A DNA stretch of 64,000 nucleotides from JAOPZW01 sp963807305 (GTDB lineage Bacteria; Actinomycetota; Thermoleophilia; Solirubrobacterales; Solirubrobacteraceae): the NCBI GenBank assembly GCA_963807305.1, contig CAWEBN010000005.1:620001-684000 (forward strand). The letters run 5' to 3'. The translations under genes and the position numbers were made by a program. A model generated the notes under the pieces. It searched no databases and had not been told where the DNA came from. It saw only the letters and a program-made list of their open reading frames with translations. This document shows positions 48,477 through 56,641 of the stretch, piece by piece. The stretch's first letter is position 1, and every line of letters starts with the position of its first letter.

Positions 48477-49650
48477 CCCAGTGGCGCTCGAGGTTGGCGA
48501 CGAGGGCAGGGCTGAAGTGGCAGAAGGCCTGCTCGCGCGCGTACAGCGCCATGTAGGCCCGGAAGACGTCGAGGGGCTCGACGGCGACGCGCATCATGCG
48601 CCGGTTGGCGGCGGCGTTGACGAGGCCCGAGCTCGTGAGCAGCTCGACGCGCCGCGCCACGGCGGCGTCCATCTCGCCGGGCTCGACGACCTCGTCGCAC
48701 AGCAGGTCGCCGTCGGGGGCGCCCGCCTCGAACTCGCGCCCGGAGAGGATGGCCTGGCGGGCGATGCGGTCGCCGACCGCGCGCGCCAGGCGCATGTTGG
48801 AGGCGCCGGGGATGATCCCCTCCTTGCGCGCCGGCAGGTAGAGGCGGCAGCCGCGCTCGGCGATCACGTGATCCATGACGTGCAGCAGCTGGCACGCGCC
48901 GCCGATCGCGTAGGTCTCGGCGGCGGCGATCCAGAGCTTCTCGGTGCTGTCCTGCAGCTCGCCGGGCTGCCACTCGGGCGCCGAGAGCCCGCGGTAGAGC
49001 TTGTTGACGTAGCCCATGTCGCGGACGAAGTAGAAGAGGAACGGGACCAGGCCGCGATAGAGGTGCGTGAGGTTGATCCCGGCGCCGAAGATGCGCCGCC
49101 CGGCGTAGCGCGGGTGGTCGACGACCCCGCCGCGGAAGACGCCCACCTCGATCTCGGGATCGAGAAGGACCAGGTCGACCGCGGCCTCGGTCGCGGCCAG
49201 GGTGGTGGCGTCCTCGGCGTTGAGGTGGCGCGGGTTGCGCAGCTCGAGGATCCCCGCGACGCCGTCGCGGCGCACGTGCGCGCCGCCGAGGTCGACCTCG
49301 CCACTGGTGCGCAGCTCGTCGAGGCGCTCGAGCGCCAGCGCCGTCGGGCGCAGCATCGCCCACACGAGGTGCGATCCGGCGCGCGGCGAGGCGAGCACGT
49401 GCGCGATGAGCAGCCCCTGGGCGATCTCCACGCCCTGCTTCTCGCCCTGCAGGTGAGCGGCCTCCGCCTCGACCTCGCCGCGCGTGGGAACGAGCCCCGG
49501 GAATTGCTCGGCGGCGCGGTAGACCAGCTCGTCGAGGCGCAGCGGCGTGGCGTAGTCGTCGGTCAGGGCCGCGTAGAGCTCCTCGGCGTGCTCGCGCAGG
49601 AAGCGCTCGCGAGCATCATGGTCGGCCCCCTCGAAGTTCTCTACGAGCAC
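48454..49650 (-). CDS. DpgC-like crotonase-family dioxygenase
   Basis: A protein of 398 aa. A helical N-terminal domain of ~130 residues precedes a crotonase fold (DGVAGILELRNPRHLNAEDATTLAATEAAVDLVLLDP; GGACQLLHVMDHVIAERGCRLYLPARKEGIIPGASNMRLARAVGDRIARQAILSG). The end AYMALYAREQAFCHFSPALVANLERHW is the diagnostic block of (3,5-dihydroxyphenyl)acetyl-CoA 1,2-dioxygenase, which uses O2 without metal or cofactor to open the thioester to the keto acid. A TAGCAT element 6 nt before the GTG indicates a leaderless start. The overlapping PaaK-like ligase would supply the CoA ester. DpgC identity is from pattern only. Confidence 0.8.
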   Translation of the reverse strand: MLVENFEGADHDARERFLREHAEELYAALTDDYATPLRLDELVYRAAEQFPGLVPTRGEVEAEAAHLQGEKQGVEIAQGLLIAHVLASPRAGSHLVWAMLRPTALALERLDELRTSGEVDLGGAHVRRDGVAGILELRNPRHLNAEDATTLAATEAAVDLVLLDPEIEVGVFRGGVVDHPRYAGRRIFGAGINLTHLYRGLVPFLFYFVRDMGYVNKLYRGLSAPEWQPGELQDSTEKLWIAAAETYAIGGACQLLHVMDHVIAERGCRLYLPARKEGIIPGASNMRLARAVGDRIARQAILSGREFEAGAPDGDLLCDEVVEPGEMDAAVARRVELLTSSGLVNAAANRRMMRVAVEPLDVFRAYMALYAREQAFCHFSPALVANLERHWDARNRRL

Positions 49651-49656
49651 GCGCCG

Positions 49657-49662
49657 ATGCTA
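49657..49662 (-). promoter_or_regulatory. -10-like TAGCAT for the dpgC-like/paaK-like operon
   Basis: On the minus strand TAGCAT ends 6 nt before the GTG at 49650. Confidence 0.5.
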
Positions 49663-49675
49663 TGCGAACGTGAGA

Positions 49676-49707
49676 AGAGCCCCGCGCGCCAAGGCACGCG
49701 GGGCTCT
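49676..49707 (-). terminator. Hairpin terminator behind MMPL gene
   Basis: AGAGCCCCGCG and CGCGGGGCTCT pair over 11 bp around a 10-nt loop, 27 bp past the MMPL stop on the minus strand. TTCTCA follows the stem. Confidence 0.7.
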
Positions 49708-49733
49708 CTCACACCATGAGCTGCTGCGGGTGG

Positions 49734-51932
49734 CTAGGCGGCGGCCGGTGCCACGTCCAGCGTGGGCTCGTGGCTGAGCTTCGGCAGCCAGTTGAGCTTG
49801 CTGGGCAGGTACCAGTTCCACTTGCCCAGGAGCTTCATCGTGGCGGGCAGCAGGACCGCCCGGACGATGGTGGCGTCGATGAGGATCGCCAGGGCCAGGC
49901 CGATGCCGAGCTCCTTGATCTCGATGCCGCTCTCGGTGGCGAACATCCCGAACACGACGACCATGACGATCGCGGCGCTCGTGACGGTGCCGGCCGTGGC
50001 CTTGATGCCGTGGGCGACCGCGTCCTCGGTCTTCATGCCGCGATCGAAGGCCTCGCGGACCCGGCTGAGGATGAACACGTGGTAGTCCATCGAGAGCCCG
50101 AAGAGGATCACGAACAGGAACATCGGCAGCCAGCCCGCGATGCCGCCGTTGGAGTGGTAGCCGAGCTGCTTCTCGAAGCGACCGTCCTGGAAGATCCAGG
50201 TCAGGATCCCGTAGGCGGCGCCGACCGACAGCAGGTTCAGCGCGATCGCCTTGATCGGGATGACGATCGAGCGGAAGGTCACCAGCAGCAGCAGGAAGGC
50301 CAGCGACAGCACGAAGGCGAACACGATCGGCGCGTTGTGCTTCATGAGGTCGTTGAAGTCCTTCGTCAGCGCGGCGGTGCCGGTCACGTAGGCGCGCTCG
50401 ACGCCCGGCGCCGAGCCGACCGTGCTCTGCACGATGCCGCCGCGCAGCGCGGCCAGCGCCTGCGAGGAGGCCGTGTCGGTGCCGTTGCCCTGCATCGGGA
50501 TCGAGATCGACGCGACGTGCCTGTCGTGGCTGACCTCGACGCTCAGCGGGCCGTTCATCTTGCCCGTGGCGAACGCCTTGTCGCCCAGCGCCTTGGTCGC
50601 CTTGGCGATCTGGGGCGTGGTGACGTCCTTGGCCTCGATGTTGACGACGGCCGGGATCTGGCCGCCGGGGAAGCTGGCCTGCATGCGGTCATAGACCTGC
50701 ATGACGGGCATCTTGCGCGAGTAGTCGTCGGTACCGCTCAGCACCGTGTGCATGCCGAGGGCCGGCAGGGCCATCACGACGAGCAGGACGGTGGCCAGGA
50801 CGGCCGAGACCGCCGGGCGCTTGAGCACCTTGCCCAGGATCCAGCCCCAGACGCGACCCTCGCCCTCGTCGCGGCGCAGGCGGTGCAGGAAGGGCACGCG
50901 GCCCTTCTCGACGCGATCGCCCAGCGACGACAGCACGGCGGGCAGCACGGTGACCGAGCCGATCATCGCGACGGCGACGACCATGATCGCGCCGATGCCC
51001 AGGGCGGTGAAGATGCTCAGGCCGGCGAAGAACATGCCGGCCATGGCCACCATGACGGTGGAGCCGGCGATGAGGACCGCACGGCCGGAGCTGGCCGCCG
51101 CGACCTCGATGGCCTCGAGCTTGCTGGCGCCCCTGGCGCGCTCCTCACGCTCACGACGCAGGTAGAAGAGCGAGTAGTCCACGCCCACGGCCAGGCCGAC
51201 GAGCAGGACGACCTCGGTGACGGTCTGGTCCATCGGGATGATGTGGCTGACTCCGGCGACGAGGCCGAGCGTGCCGATCACGGCGGTGAGGCCGAGCAGC
51301 AGCGGGACGCCGGCGGCGACGAGCGCGCCGAAGGTGATCAGGAGGATGAGCAGCGTGGCCGGCAGCGACAGCGACAGGGCCTTGGACGAGTCCTTGGCGT
51401 CCTGGGTGGCGAGTGCCTTGTTCACGCTTGCCCCGCCGAACTGGCCGACGAAGACCTTGGGGTTGGCGTCCTTGACCTTGTCGACGGCGGTGATCGTCGG
51501 CTTGACGAGCTCGTCGGTCTTGGCCGTGTCGCCCTTGAGGTCGAACTTCACGAGCACGGAGCGGCCGTCCTTGGAGACCTGGCCCTCGTTGCCCTTCTGA
51601 TAGGGCGACTGCACGTTCGTCACGCCGGGCTTGCCCGACACGGCGGCGATGGTTTGAGCAACGGCCGCCCGCACGGTGGCGTCGGTCGCCTTGCCGCCCT
51701 TGGGCGCCTGGACGATGACCTGCTCGCCGTCCTTCTTGGCGAAGTGGTCGGCGAACAGCTTCTCTGCCTGACCGGACTGCCCGACGTAGTCGTCGTGTGT
51801 GGGCTGCTTGGTGCCGGCGGCGTTGCCGACGACGAAGGCGATCACGACGAACGCGATCCACCCCCAGATGGCCTTCTTGCGGTGCTGGGCGCTCCAGCGG
51901 CCCATGCGACCGGCGAACGTATTGGTGTGCAC
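49734..51932 (-). CDS. MMPL family transporter
   Basis: A 732-aa RND-type exporter with two halves of six helices each. One extracellular domain follows the first helix (IWGWIAFVVIAFVVGNAAG) and another lies between helices 7 and 8. The proton-relay blocks are GLAVGVDYSLFYLRREREERARG in the first half and FGLSMDYHVFILSRVREAFDRG in the second, each with the GxDY/SMDY Asp-Tyr pair. Relatives export complex lipids or small molecules. GTG start with AAGGAG upstream. No lipid biosynthesis genes are adjacent, so cargo is unknown. Confidence 0.92.
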   Translation of the reverse strand: MHTNTFAGRMGRWSAQHRKKAIWGWIAFVVIAFVVGNAAGTKQPTHDDYVGQSGQAEKLFADHFAKKDGEQVIVQAPKGGKATDATVRAAVAQTIAAVSGKPGVTNVQSPYQKGNEGQVSKDGRSVLVKFDLKGDTAKTDELVKPTITAVDKVKDANPKVFVGQFGGASVNKALATQDAKDSSKALSLSLPATLLILLITFGALVAAGVPLLLGLTAVIGTLGLVAGVSHIIPMDQTVTEVVLLVGLAVGVDYSLFYLRREREERARGASKLEAIEVAAASSGRAVLIAGSTVMVAMAGMFFAGLSIFTALGIGAIMVVAVAMIGSVTVLPAVLSSLGDRVEKGRVPFLHRLRRDEGEGRVWGWILGKVLKRPAVSAVLATVLLVVMALPALGMHTVLSGTDDYSRKMPVMQVYDRMQASFPGGQIPAVVNIEAKDVTTPQIAKATKALGDKAFATGKMNGPLSVEVSHDRHVASISIPMQGNGTDTASSQALAALRGGIVQSTVGSAPGVERAYVTGTAALTKDFNDLMKHNAPIVFAFVLSLAFLLLLVTFRSIVIPIKAIALNLLSVGAAYGILTWIFQDGRFEKQLGYHSNGGIAGWLPMFLFVILFGLSMDYHVFILSRVREAFDRGMKTEDAVAHGIKATAGTVTSAAIVMVVVFGMFATESGIEIKELGIGLALAILIDATIVRAVLLPATMKLLGKWNWYLPSKLNWLPKLSHEPTLDVAPAAA

Positions 51933-52100
51933 TTGGGGGGCTCCTTGAGAGAGGTGAGTCGACCAGTAGGTGACGACTGCCAGTCTCTTGTCGGCGGGCA
52001 GTACCGACCATGCGGGTCCCAGGCCTCTTCACAGGGGCGGTAGCGCAGCGGCCGGGGTGCAGCTAGCCCCAGGTCCTGGTGCGGCTCACCCCCTCGGCGC

Positions 52101-52106
52101 TACGGT
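52101..52106 (+). promoter_or_regulatory. -10-like TACGGT before CYTH gene
   Basis: TACGGT ends 6 nt before the ATC at 52113, which would be the first base of the transcript if leaderless. Confidence 0.4.
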
Positions 52107-52112
52107 TCCGCC

Positions 52113-52574
52113 ATCGAGATCGAGCGCAAGTTCCTCGTCGCAGAGCGGCCTTCCGACCTGGAGCGCTGGCCGTCGACCACGATCGAGCAGGGCTACCTGG
52201 CCGTCACCGGGGACGGCCCCGAGGTCCGCGTCCGGCGCCGGGACGGCCGCGCGTACCTCACGGTCAAGTCGGGAGGCGGCCGCGTGCGCGTCGAGGAGGA
52301 GATCGAGATCGAGCCCGACCGCTTCGAGCGCCTGTGGCCGCTCACCGAGGGGCTGCGGATCGAGAAGACGCGCTACGAGATCGACGGGGGCGACGGCCTC
52401 GTCATCGAGCTCGACGTCTACACGGGCGACCTCGCGGGCCTCGTCGTCGCCGAGGTGGAGTTCGCCTCCGAGGAGGCGGCCGACGGCTTCGCGCCGCCCG
52501 GCTGGCTCGGGCCCGACGTCACCGACGACGTGCGCTACAAGAACCAGCTCCTGGCACGCGACGGCGCGCCCTAG
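52113..52574 (+). CDS. CYTH domain protein (adenylate cyclase/thiamine triphosphatase-like fold)
   Basis: A protein of about 153 aa whose reading begins IEIERKFLVAERPSDLERW, the ExExK signature of the triphosphate tunnel. Later strands include GPEVRVRRRDGRAYLTVKSGGGRVRVEEEIEIE and YEIDGGDGLVIELDVYTGDLAGLVVAEVEF. It should bind a triphosphate (inorganic, nucleotide or thiamine) with metal. There is no ATG, GTG or TTG in this frame between the upstream stop and the motif; the first codon would be ATC at 52113, 6 nt after a -10-like element. Either ATC is used or a base is wrong. Confidence 0.82.
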   Translation: MEIERKFLVAERPSDLERWPSTTIEQGYLAVTGDGPEVRVRRRDGRAYLTVKSGGGRVRVEEEIEIEPDRFERLWPLTEGLRIEKTRYEIDGGDGLVIELDVYTGDLAGLVVAEVEFASEEAADGFAPPGWLGPDVTDDVRYKNQLLARDGAP

Positions 52575-52601
52575 AAGTCGGTGGCGGGCCCGAGAGCGAC
52601 A

Positions 52602-54014
52602 ATGCGAGACCTTCGTACACAGGGGCCGCTGCACGTCGACGGCCAGGCGATCGTCGACGGCGAGGGCAACCGCGTGGTGCTGCGGGGCGTCGGACTCGGC
52701 GGCTGGATGAACATGGAGAACTTCATCACCGGCCATCCGGCCACGGAGGGCCAGATGCGGGCCTCGGTGACTGCGGTGCTGGGACCCGACCGGGCCGCGC
52801 GCTTCTTCGATCGCCTGCTCACGCGCTTCTTCGCGGCAGACGACGCGCGCCTGCTCGCCGACCTGGGCGTCAACTGCGTGCGGATCCCGGTCAACTACCG
52901 CCACTTCGAGCGCGACGAGCGCCCGTTCGAGCTGCGCGAGGAGGGCTTCGCGCGCCTCGACGCCGTCGTGCGCCTGTGCGCCGAGCACGGCATCTACAGC
53001 GTGATCGACCTGCACGCGGCGCCCGGCGGCCAGAACCAGCACTGGCACTCCGACAACCCGACGCACATCGCCGCCTTCTGGCAGCACCCGCACTTCCAGG
53101 ACCGCGTCGTACACCTGTGGCAGGCGTTCGCGACGCGCTATCGCGAGGACCCGTGGATCGGGGGCTACAACCTGCTCAACGAGCCCGCCGACCCGAGCGG
53201 CGCCGTCGTGGGACTGTTCCACGACCGGCTGGTGGCTGCCGTCCGCGAGATCGACTCCGGCCACATCGTCTTCGTCGACGGCAACACGTACTCGACGGAC
53301 TTCTCGATGTTCGCCGAGCCCTACGAGAACGCCGTCTATGCGTGTCACGACTACGCGCGGGCCGGGATGTCGTTCGGCGGGCCGTATCCGGGCGAGACCC
53401 AGGGGCAGTGGATCGACCGCGACTTCCTCGAGGAGACGTTCCTCGAGCGCTCGAGATACCAGCGCGAGAGCGGCACGCCGATCTGGGTCGGCGAGTTCGG
53501 CCCCGTCTACACCGGCGACCCCGAGCGCGACGAGCAGCGCCACCAGATCCTCGCCGACCAGCTCGAGATCTACGACCGCCATGGGGCCGGGTGGTCGATC
53601 TGGACCTACAAGGACGTCGGCCTGCAGGGACTCGTCCACGCGGCGCCCGACAGTGCGTACATGGAGCGCTTCGGCCCGCTGATCGAGAAGAAGGCGCGCC
53701 TCGGGGTCGACTCGTGGGGCTCGACCGACCAGGAGGTCCCCGAGGTGGTCGAGCCGATCCACGCGCTGATCGCGCGCGAGTTCCCCGGCTGGTCGCCCTA
53801 CCCGTGGAATCCGCGCGCGACGACGGACGACCTCGTGCGCCACATCCTCTTCGCCCAGGCGATGCTCCCCGAGTACGCCGAGCGCTTCCGCGACCTCTCC
53901 GACGGCGACCTCGACGCGCTGGCGGACTCGTTCGCCCTCGCACGGTGCGTGACGCGCACGCGCCTGTGCGAGCTCCTGGCCTCGCACACCGGCACGGCGG
54001 CGGGGCAGGCCTGA
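52602..54014 (+). CDS. Glycoside hydrolase family 5 protein (cellulase-like)
   Basis: A protein of 470 aa. GH5 blocks: RGVGLGGWMNMENFITG near the start, ADLGVNCVRIPVNYRHFE, IYSVIDLHAAPGGQN, YNLLNEPADP with the acid/base Glu, and IWVGEFGPVYTG with the nucleophile Glu; WSIWTYKDVGLQG follows. The family cleaves beta-1,4 or beta-1,3 glucans, mannans and glycosphingolipids. No signal peptide or carbohydrate-binding module is visible, so it is probably cytosolic. The ATG at 52602 is preferred to GTG 52581. Confidence 0.9.
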   Translation: MRDLRTQGPLHVDGQAIVDGEGNRVVLRGVGLGGWMNMENFITGHPATEGQMRASVTAVLGPDRAARFFDRLLTRFFAADDARLLADLGVNCVRIPVNYRHFERDERPFELREEGFARLDAVVRLCAEHGIYSVIDLHAAPGGQNQHWHSDNPTHIAAFWQHPHFQDRVVHLWQAFATRYREDPWIGGYNLLNEPADPSGAVVGLFHDRLVAAVREIDSGHIVFVDGNTYSTDFSMFAEPYENAVYACHDYARAGMSFGGPYPGETQGQWIDRDFLEETFLERSRYQRESGTPIWVGEFGPVYTGDPERDEQRHQILADQLEIYDRHGAGWSIWTYKDVGLQGLVHAAPDSAYMERFGPLIEKKARLGVDSWGSTDQEVPEVVEPIHALIAREFPGWSPYPWNPRATTDDLVRHILFAQAMLPEYAERFRDLSDGDLDALADSFALARCVTRTRLCELLASHTGTAAGQA

Positions 54015-54031
54015 CCACCGCGCCAGGGCGG

Positions 54032-54037
54032 TATGGT
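54032..54037 (+). promoter_or_regulatory. -10-like TATGGT before secreted propeller gene
   Basis: TATGGT ends 6 nt before the GTG at 54044. Confidence 0.45.
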
Positions 54038-54043
54038 CGGCCG

Positions 54044-55126
54044 GTGAGGCGACGCCTCGCCCAGATCGCCGTTCTCGCCGCCGTCTCGGTGGCGTTCGCG
54101 CCCGCCGCGAGCGGGCTGCCGGCGCCACCGCCGCCGCCCGGCCAGATCGTGGCGACCGGGATCCCGTATGCGTCGAACGTGACCTTCGACGCCCACGGCG
54201 GCATGTGGGTGACCTCGGGCGCGCCGTTCGCCCAGCCCGGCGACGGCGTCTGGTACGTGGCCCACTTCGGCGCGCGACCGGTGCACGTCATCCGCGGATC
54301 GCTGACCGCGCTGGGCCTCACGTGGTTCCGCGGCCGGCTCTACGTCGCCTCGACGCTCAGCAAGGCCACGGGGATCGTGGCCCGCTACTCGGGGTTCGAC
54401 GGGCGTCGCTTCGCGCACCGCCGGGTCGTCATTCCCGCCATCTCGATCGGCCGCCACGCGCTCGGCACGATCGCGCCCGGGCCGAAGGGCCGGCTCTACC
54501 TGGGGCTCGGCGCCGAGCAGGACGCGCTCGCGGGCGGCCACGCCACCTCGGGCACCGTGGTCTCCTTCAAGGGCGATGGGAGCGACCTGCGCATCGAGGC
54601 CAAGGGCCTGCGCGGCCCCTTCGGGCTCGCCTTCGTCCCTGGCACCGCGTCGCTGCTGGTCACCGACAACGGGCGCGACGACCTCGGTGCGCGCCGCCCA
54701 CCGGACGAGCTCAACCTCGTGCGCGACGTGACGCGCGCCGCGCCGGACTTCGGCTTCCCCGAGTGCTACGACCAGGGCGGTCCGGCGTGCTCGGGCGCGG
54801 CGGCGCCGCTCGCGCGGCTGCCCGCCCACGCGGGCGTCGGCGGCGTGGCCGTCTCGCCGGATTGGGGCGGGCACGGGCTGACGGCGTTCGTGGCCGAGAA
54901 CGGCTCGATCGTGCCAGACGTCGACAGCGGGCACGAGCTGCGGCGCATCGAGCTGCGCCGGCGTCCGGGCGGCGGCTACGACGCGTCCGCCTCGGTCTTC
55001 GCCACCGGGTTCGCCGAGCAGGATCCGCTGGGTGTCGCGATCGGCCCGGGCGGGGCGCTCTACGTCACGCTGTGGGCGACGGGCGCGGTCGTCCGCTTCT
55101 TCCCGGGCTACGGGCCATCCGTGTGA
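54044..55126 (+). CDS. Secreted sugar-dehydrogenase-like (PQQ/GDH-fold) beta-propeller protein
   Basis: A protein of 360 aa. A signal peptide (IAVLAAVSVAFAPAASG) leads to a six-bladed propeller resembling soluble glucose/sorbosone dehydrogenases: VTFDAHGGMWVTSGAPF, GTIAPGPKGRLYLGLGAEQDA, GPFGLAFVPGTASLLVTDNGRDD, PDELNLVRDV and FGFPECYDQGG, then DPLGVAIGPGGALYVTLWATGAVVRF. Known relatives bind PQQ and oxidise sugars in the periplasm or outside; whether this copy binds PQQ is uncertain. GTG start 54044, leaderless pattern. It follows the GH5 gene by 29 bp; a sugar-related link is plausible. Confidence 0.78.
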   Translation: MRRRLAQIAVLAAVSVAFAPAASGLPAPPPPPGQIVATGIPYASNVTFDAHGGMWVTSGAPFAQPGDGVWYVAHFGARPVHVIRGSLTALGLTWFRGRLYVASTLSKATGIVARYSGFDGRRFAHRRVVIPAISIGRHALGTIAPGPKGRLYLGLGAEQDALAGGHATSGTVVSFKGDGSDLRIEAKGLRGPFGLAFVPGTASLLVTDNGRDDLGARRPPDELNLVRDVTRAAPDFGFPECYDQGGPACSGAAAPLARLPAHAGVGGVAVSPDWGGHGLTAFVAENGSIVPDVDSGHELRRIELRRRPGGGYDASASVFATGFAEQDPLGVAIGPGGALYVTLWATGAVVRFFPGYGPSV

Positions 55127-55177
55127 TTTCTGCCGAAGGGCTCAAGCCCCCCGCCGCCGGCGGCCGATACATGCTGC

Positions 55178-55435
55178 GTGAGTGAGCCCCGCAAGCTCAA
55201 CGTCGCCTGGCCGCCCAAGGAGCGGATGCCGGCGCACATCCAGGCGGCGCTGCGCGCCGGCGAGCTGCACGACCGCGGCGAAGGGCCGCCGCTGACCGCC
55301 GAGCAGGTCGAGGCGCTCATGGATCTGACGAGCTGGGCCTTCAACGGCGTGGCACCCGATCACCCGCAGTACGAGGGCCGCCTCGCGGCCTGGTCGGCGC
55401 AGGCGCTCGAGCGCCACGGCCGCCGCGCCGCCTGA
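55178..55435 (+). CDS. Hypothetical protein
   Basis: An 85-aa soluble protein from GTG 55178: KLNVAWPPKERMPAHIQAALRAGELHDRG, PPLTAEQVEALMDLTSWAFNGVAPDHPQYEGRLAAWSAQALERHGRR. No family recognised. Just past its stop, another frame reads PERTTLAALGRGGLSSREAQLAMELAAEFGARIL to a stop at 55534; the good sense suggests that a single-base indel near 55430 cuts off its true C-terminus of some 35 residues. Confidence 0.55.
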   Translation: MSEPRKLNVAWPPKERMPAHIQAALRAGELHDRGEGPPLTAEQVEALMDLTSWAFNGVAPDHPQYEGRLAAWSAQALERHGRRAA

Positions 55436-55620
55436 GCGCACGACGCTCGCCGCGCTCGGGCGCGGCGGCCTCTCCTCCCGCGAGGCGCAGCTGGCGATGG
55501 AACTCGCCGCCGAGTTCGGGGCGCGGATCCTCTGACCGCGCCCGCACCCTCGGCGAGCGCGCACAGGGGGTGGGCTCGGTGGGCATTGGCAAATCCCCAC
55601 AAATCCAGTAGACATTCATG

Positions 55621-55626
55621 TACTTT
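55621..55626 (+). promoter_or_regulatory. -10-like TACTTT before cysteine dioxygenase gene
   Basis: TACTTT ends 10 nt before the ATG at 55637 in an AT-rich patch of about 40 bp. Confidence 0.45.
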
Positions 55627-55636
55627 GTTCCCGCCG

Positions 55637-56131
55637 ATGACCGACACCGCGCCCGCCATCCTCGGTCGCGCCGAGCTGCGCCGGATCGTGGCCGGCCTCG
55701 CCGCCGACCCCGAAGGCTGGAAGCATCTCGTCCGCCACGACCCCGCGCAGCGCGTCTTCGAGTGCCTGCGCCTGGATGACCAGATCGAGATCTGGCTCAT
55801 CTGCTGGATGCCCGGCCATGACACCGGCTTCCACGACCACGACCTCTCGTCGGGAGCGGTCGTCGTCGCGCAGGGCGCCGTCGTCGAGGAGCGCCTGCGC
55901 CTCAGTGCGCCGCCGTCGGTGCGGCGCTACGTCCCCGGCGATGTGTTCGACTTCTCACCCGTGGACATCCATCGTGTGACCCACGCGGGGACCACGCCCG
56001 CGACCACGCTCCACGCGTACTCGCCACCGCTGCGGCGGATGGGCGCCTACCTGATCCAGCCCGGCGGCACGCTCGAGCGCCACCCGCTGGCCAAGGACCA
56101 GGAGCTGCGCCCGCTGACCTCCGCCGCTTGA
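55637..56131 (+). CDS. Cysteine dioxygenase family protein
   Basis: A 164-aa cupin iron enzyme that oxidises cysteine (or a related thiol) to its sulfinate. Iron ligands: His66 and His68 in TGFHDHDLSSGAVVVAQG and the third His in DIHRVTHAG. The length is typical of the bacterial thiol-dioxygenase group, so 3-mercaptopropionate or cysteamine are alternative substrates. Start at ATG 55637 with a TACTTT element 10 nt upstream. The carbonic anhydrase gene begins 18 bp after its stop with its own strong GGAG, probably one transcript. Confidence 0.87.
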   Translation: MTDTAPAILGRAELRRIVAGLAADPEGWKHLVRHDPAQRVFECLRLDDQIEIWLICWMPGHDTGFHDHDLSSGAVVVAQGAVVEERLRLSAPPSVRRYVPGDVFDFSPVDIHRVTHAGTTPATTLHAYSPPLRRMGAYLIQPGGTLERHPLAKDQELRPLTSAA

Positions 56132-56149
56132 TCCGAAGGAGAAGGACCC

Positions 56150-56641
56150 GTGAGCACCACCGACGAGCTGCTGCGCAACGCCGAGAGCTACGCCGAGAGC
56201 TTCGACAAGGGCGACCTGCCCATGCCGCCGGGCCGCAAGATCGCCGTGCTCGCGTGCATGGACGCGCGCCTGAACCCCTACGCCCTGCTGGGCCTGCAGG
56301 AGGGCGACGCCCACATCATCCGCAACGCCGGCGGTGTGGTCACCGACGATGAGATCCGCTCCCTCGCGATCTCCCAGCGCCTGCTCGGGACCGAGGAGAT
56401 CATCCTCATCCACCACACCGACTGCGGCATGCTCACCTTCACCGATGACGAGTTCAAGCGCTCGGTCCAGGACGACGTCGGGATCAAGCCCGAGTGGGCC
56501 GCCGAGGCGTTCCCCGACCTCGACGAGGACGTCCGGCAGTCGATCGCCCGCATCCAGGCGAGCCCGTTCATCCCGCACAAGGACTCCGTGCGCGGCTTCG
56601 TCTACGAGGTCGAGAGCGGGCGCCTGCGCGAGGTGACGTGA
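56150..56641 (+). CDS. Beta-class carbonic anhydrase
   Basis: A 163-aa zinc enzyme that interconverts CO2 and bicarbonate. Zinc ligands are Cys36 (with Asp38 and Arg40 in CMDARL), His89 and Cys92 (IHHTDCGM). The short length and the form RNAGGVVTDDEIRSLAISQRLLGTEEI match the plant-type/Rv1284-like small beta-CAs. GTG start with AAGGAG about 9 nt upstream. It follows the cysteine dioxygenase gene and overlaps the start of a degraded methyltransferase gene. Confidence 0.93.
   Translation: MSTTDELLRNAESYAESFDKGDLPMPPGRKIAVLACMDARLNPYALLGLQEGDAHIIRNAGGVVTDDEIRSLAISQRLLGTEEIILIHHTDCGMLTFTDDEFKRSVQDDVGIKPEWAAEAFPDLDEDVRQSIARIQASPFIPHKDSVRGFVYEVESGRLREVT

Noticed and set aside
49716..52043. Plus-strand frame of 775 codons over the MMPL gene
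   Set aside because: Pure antisense shadow; the minus strand encodes a complete MMPL protein.
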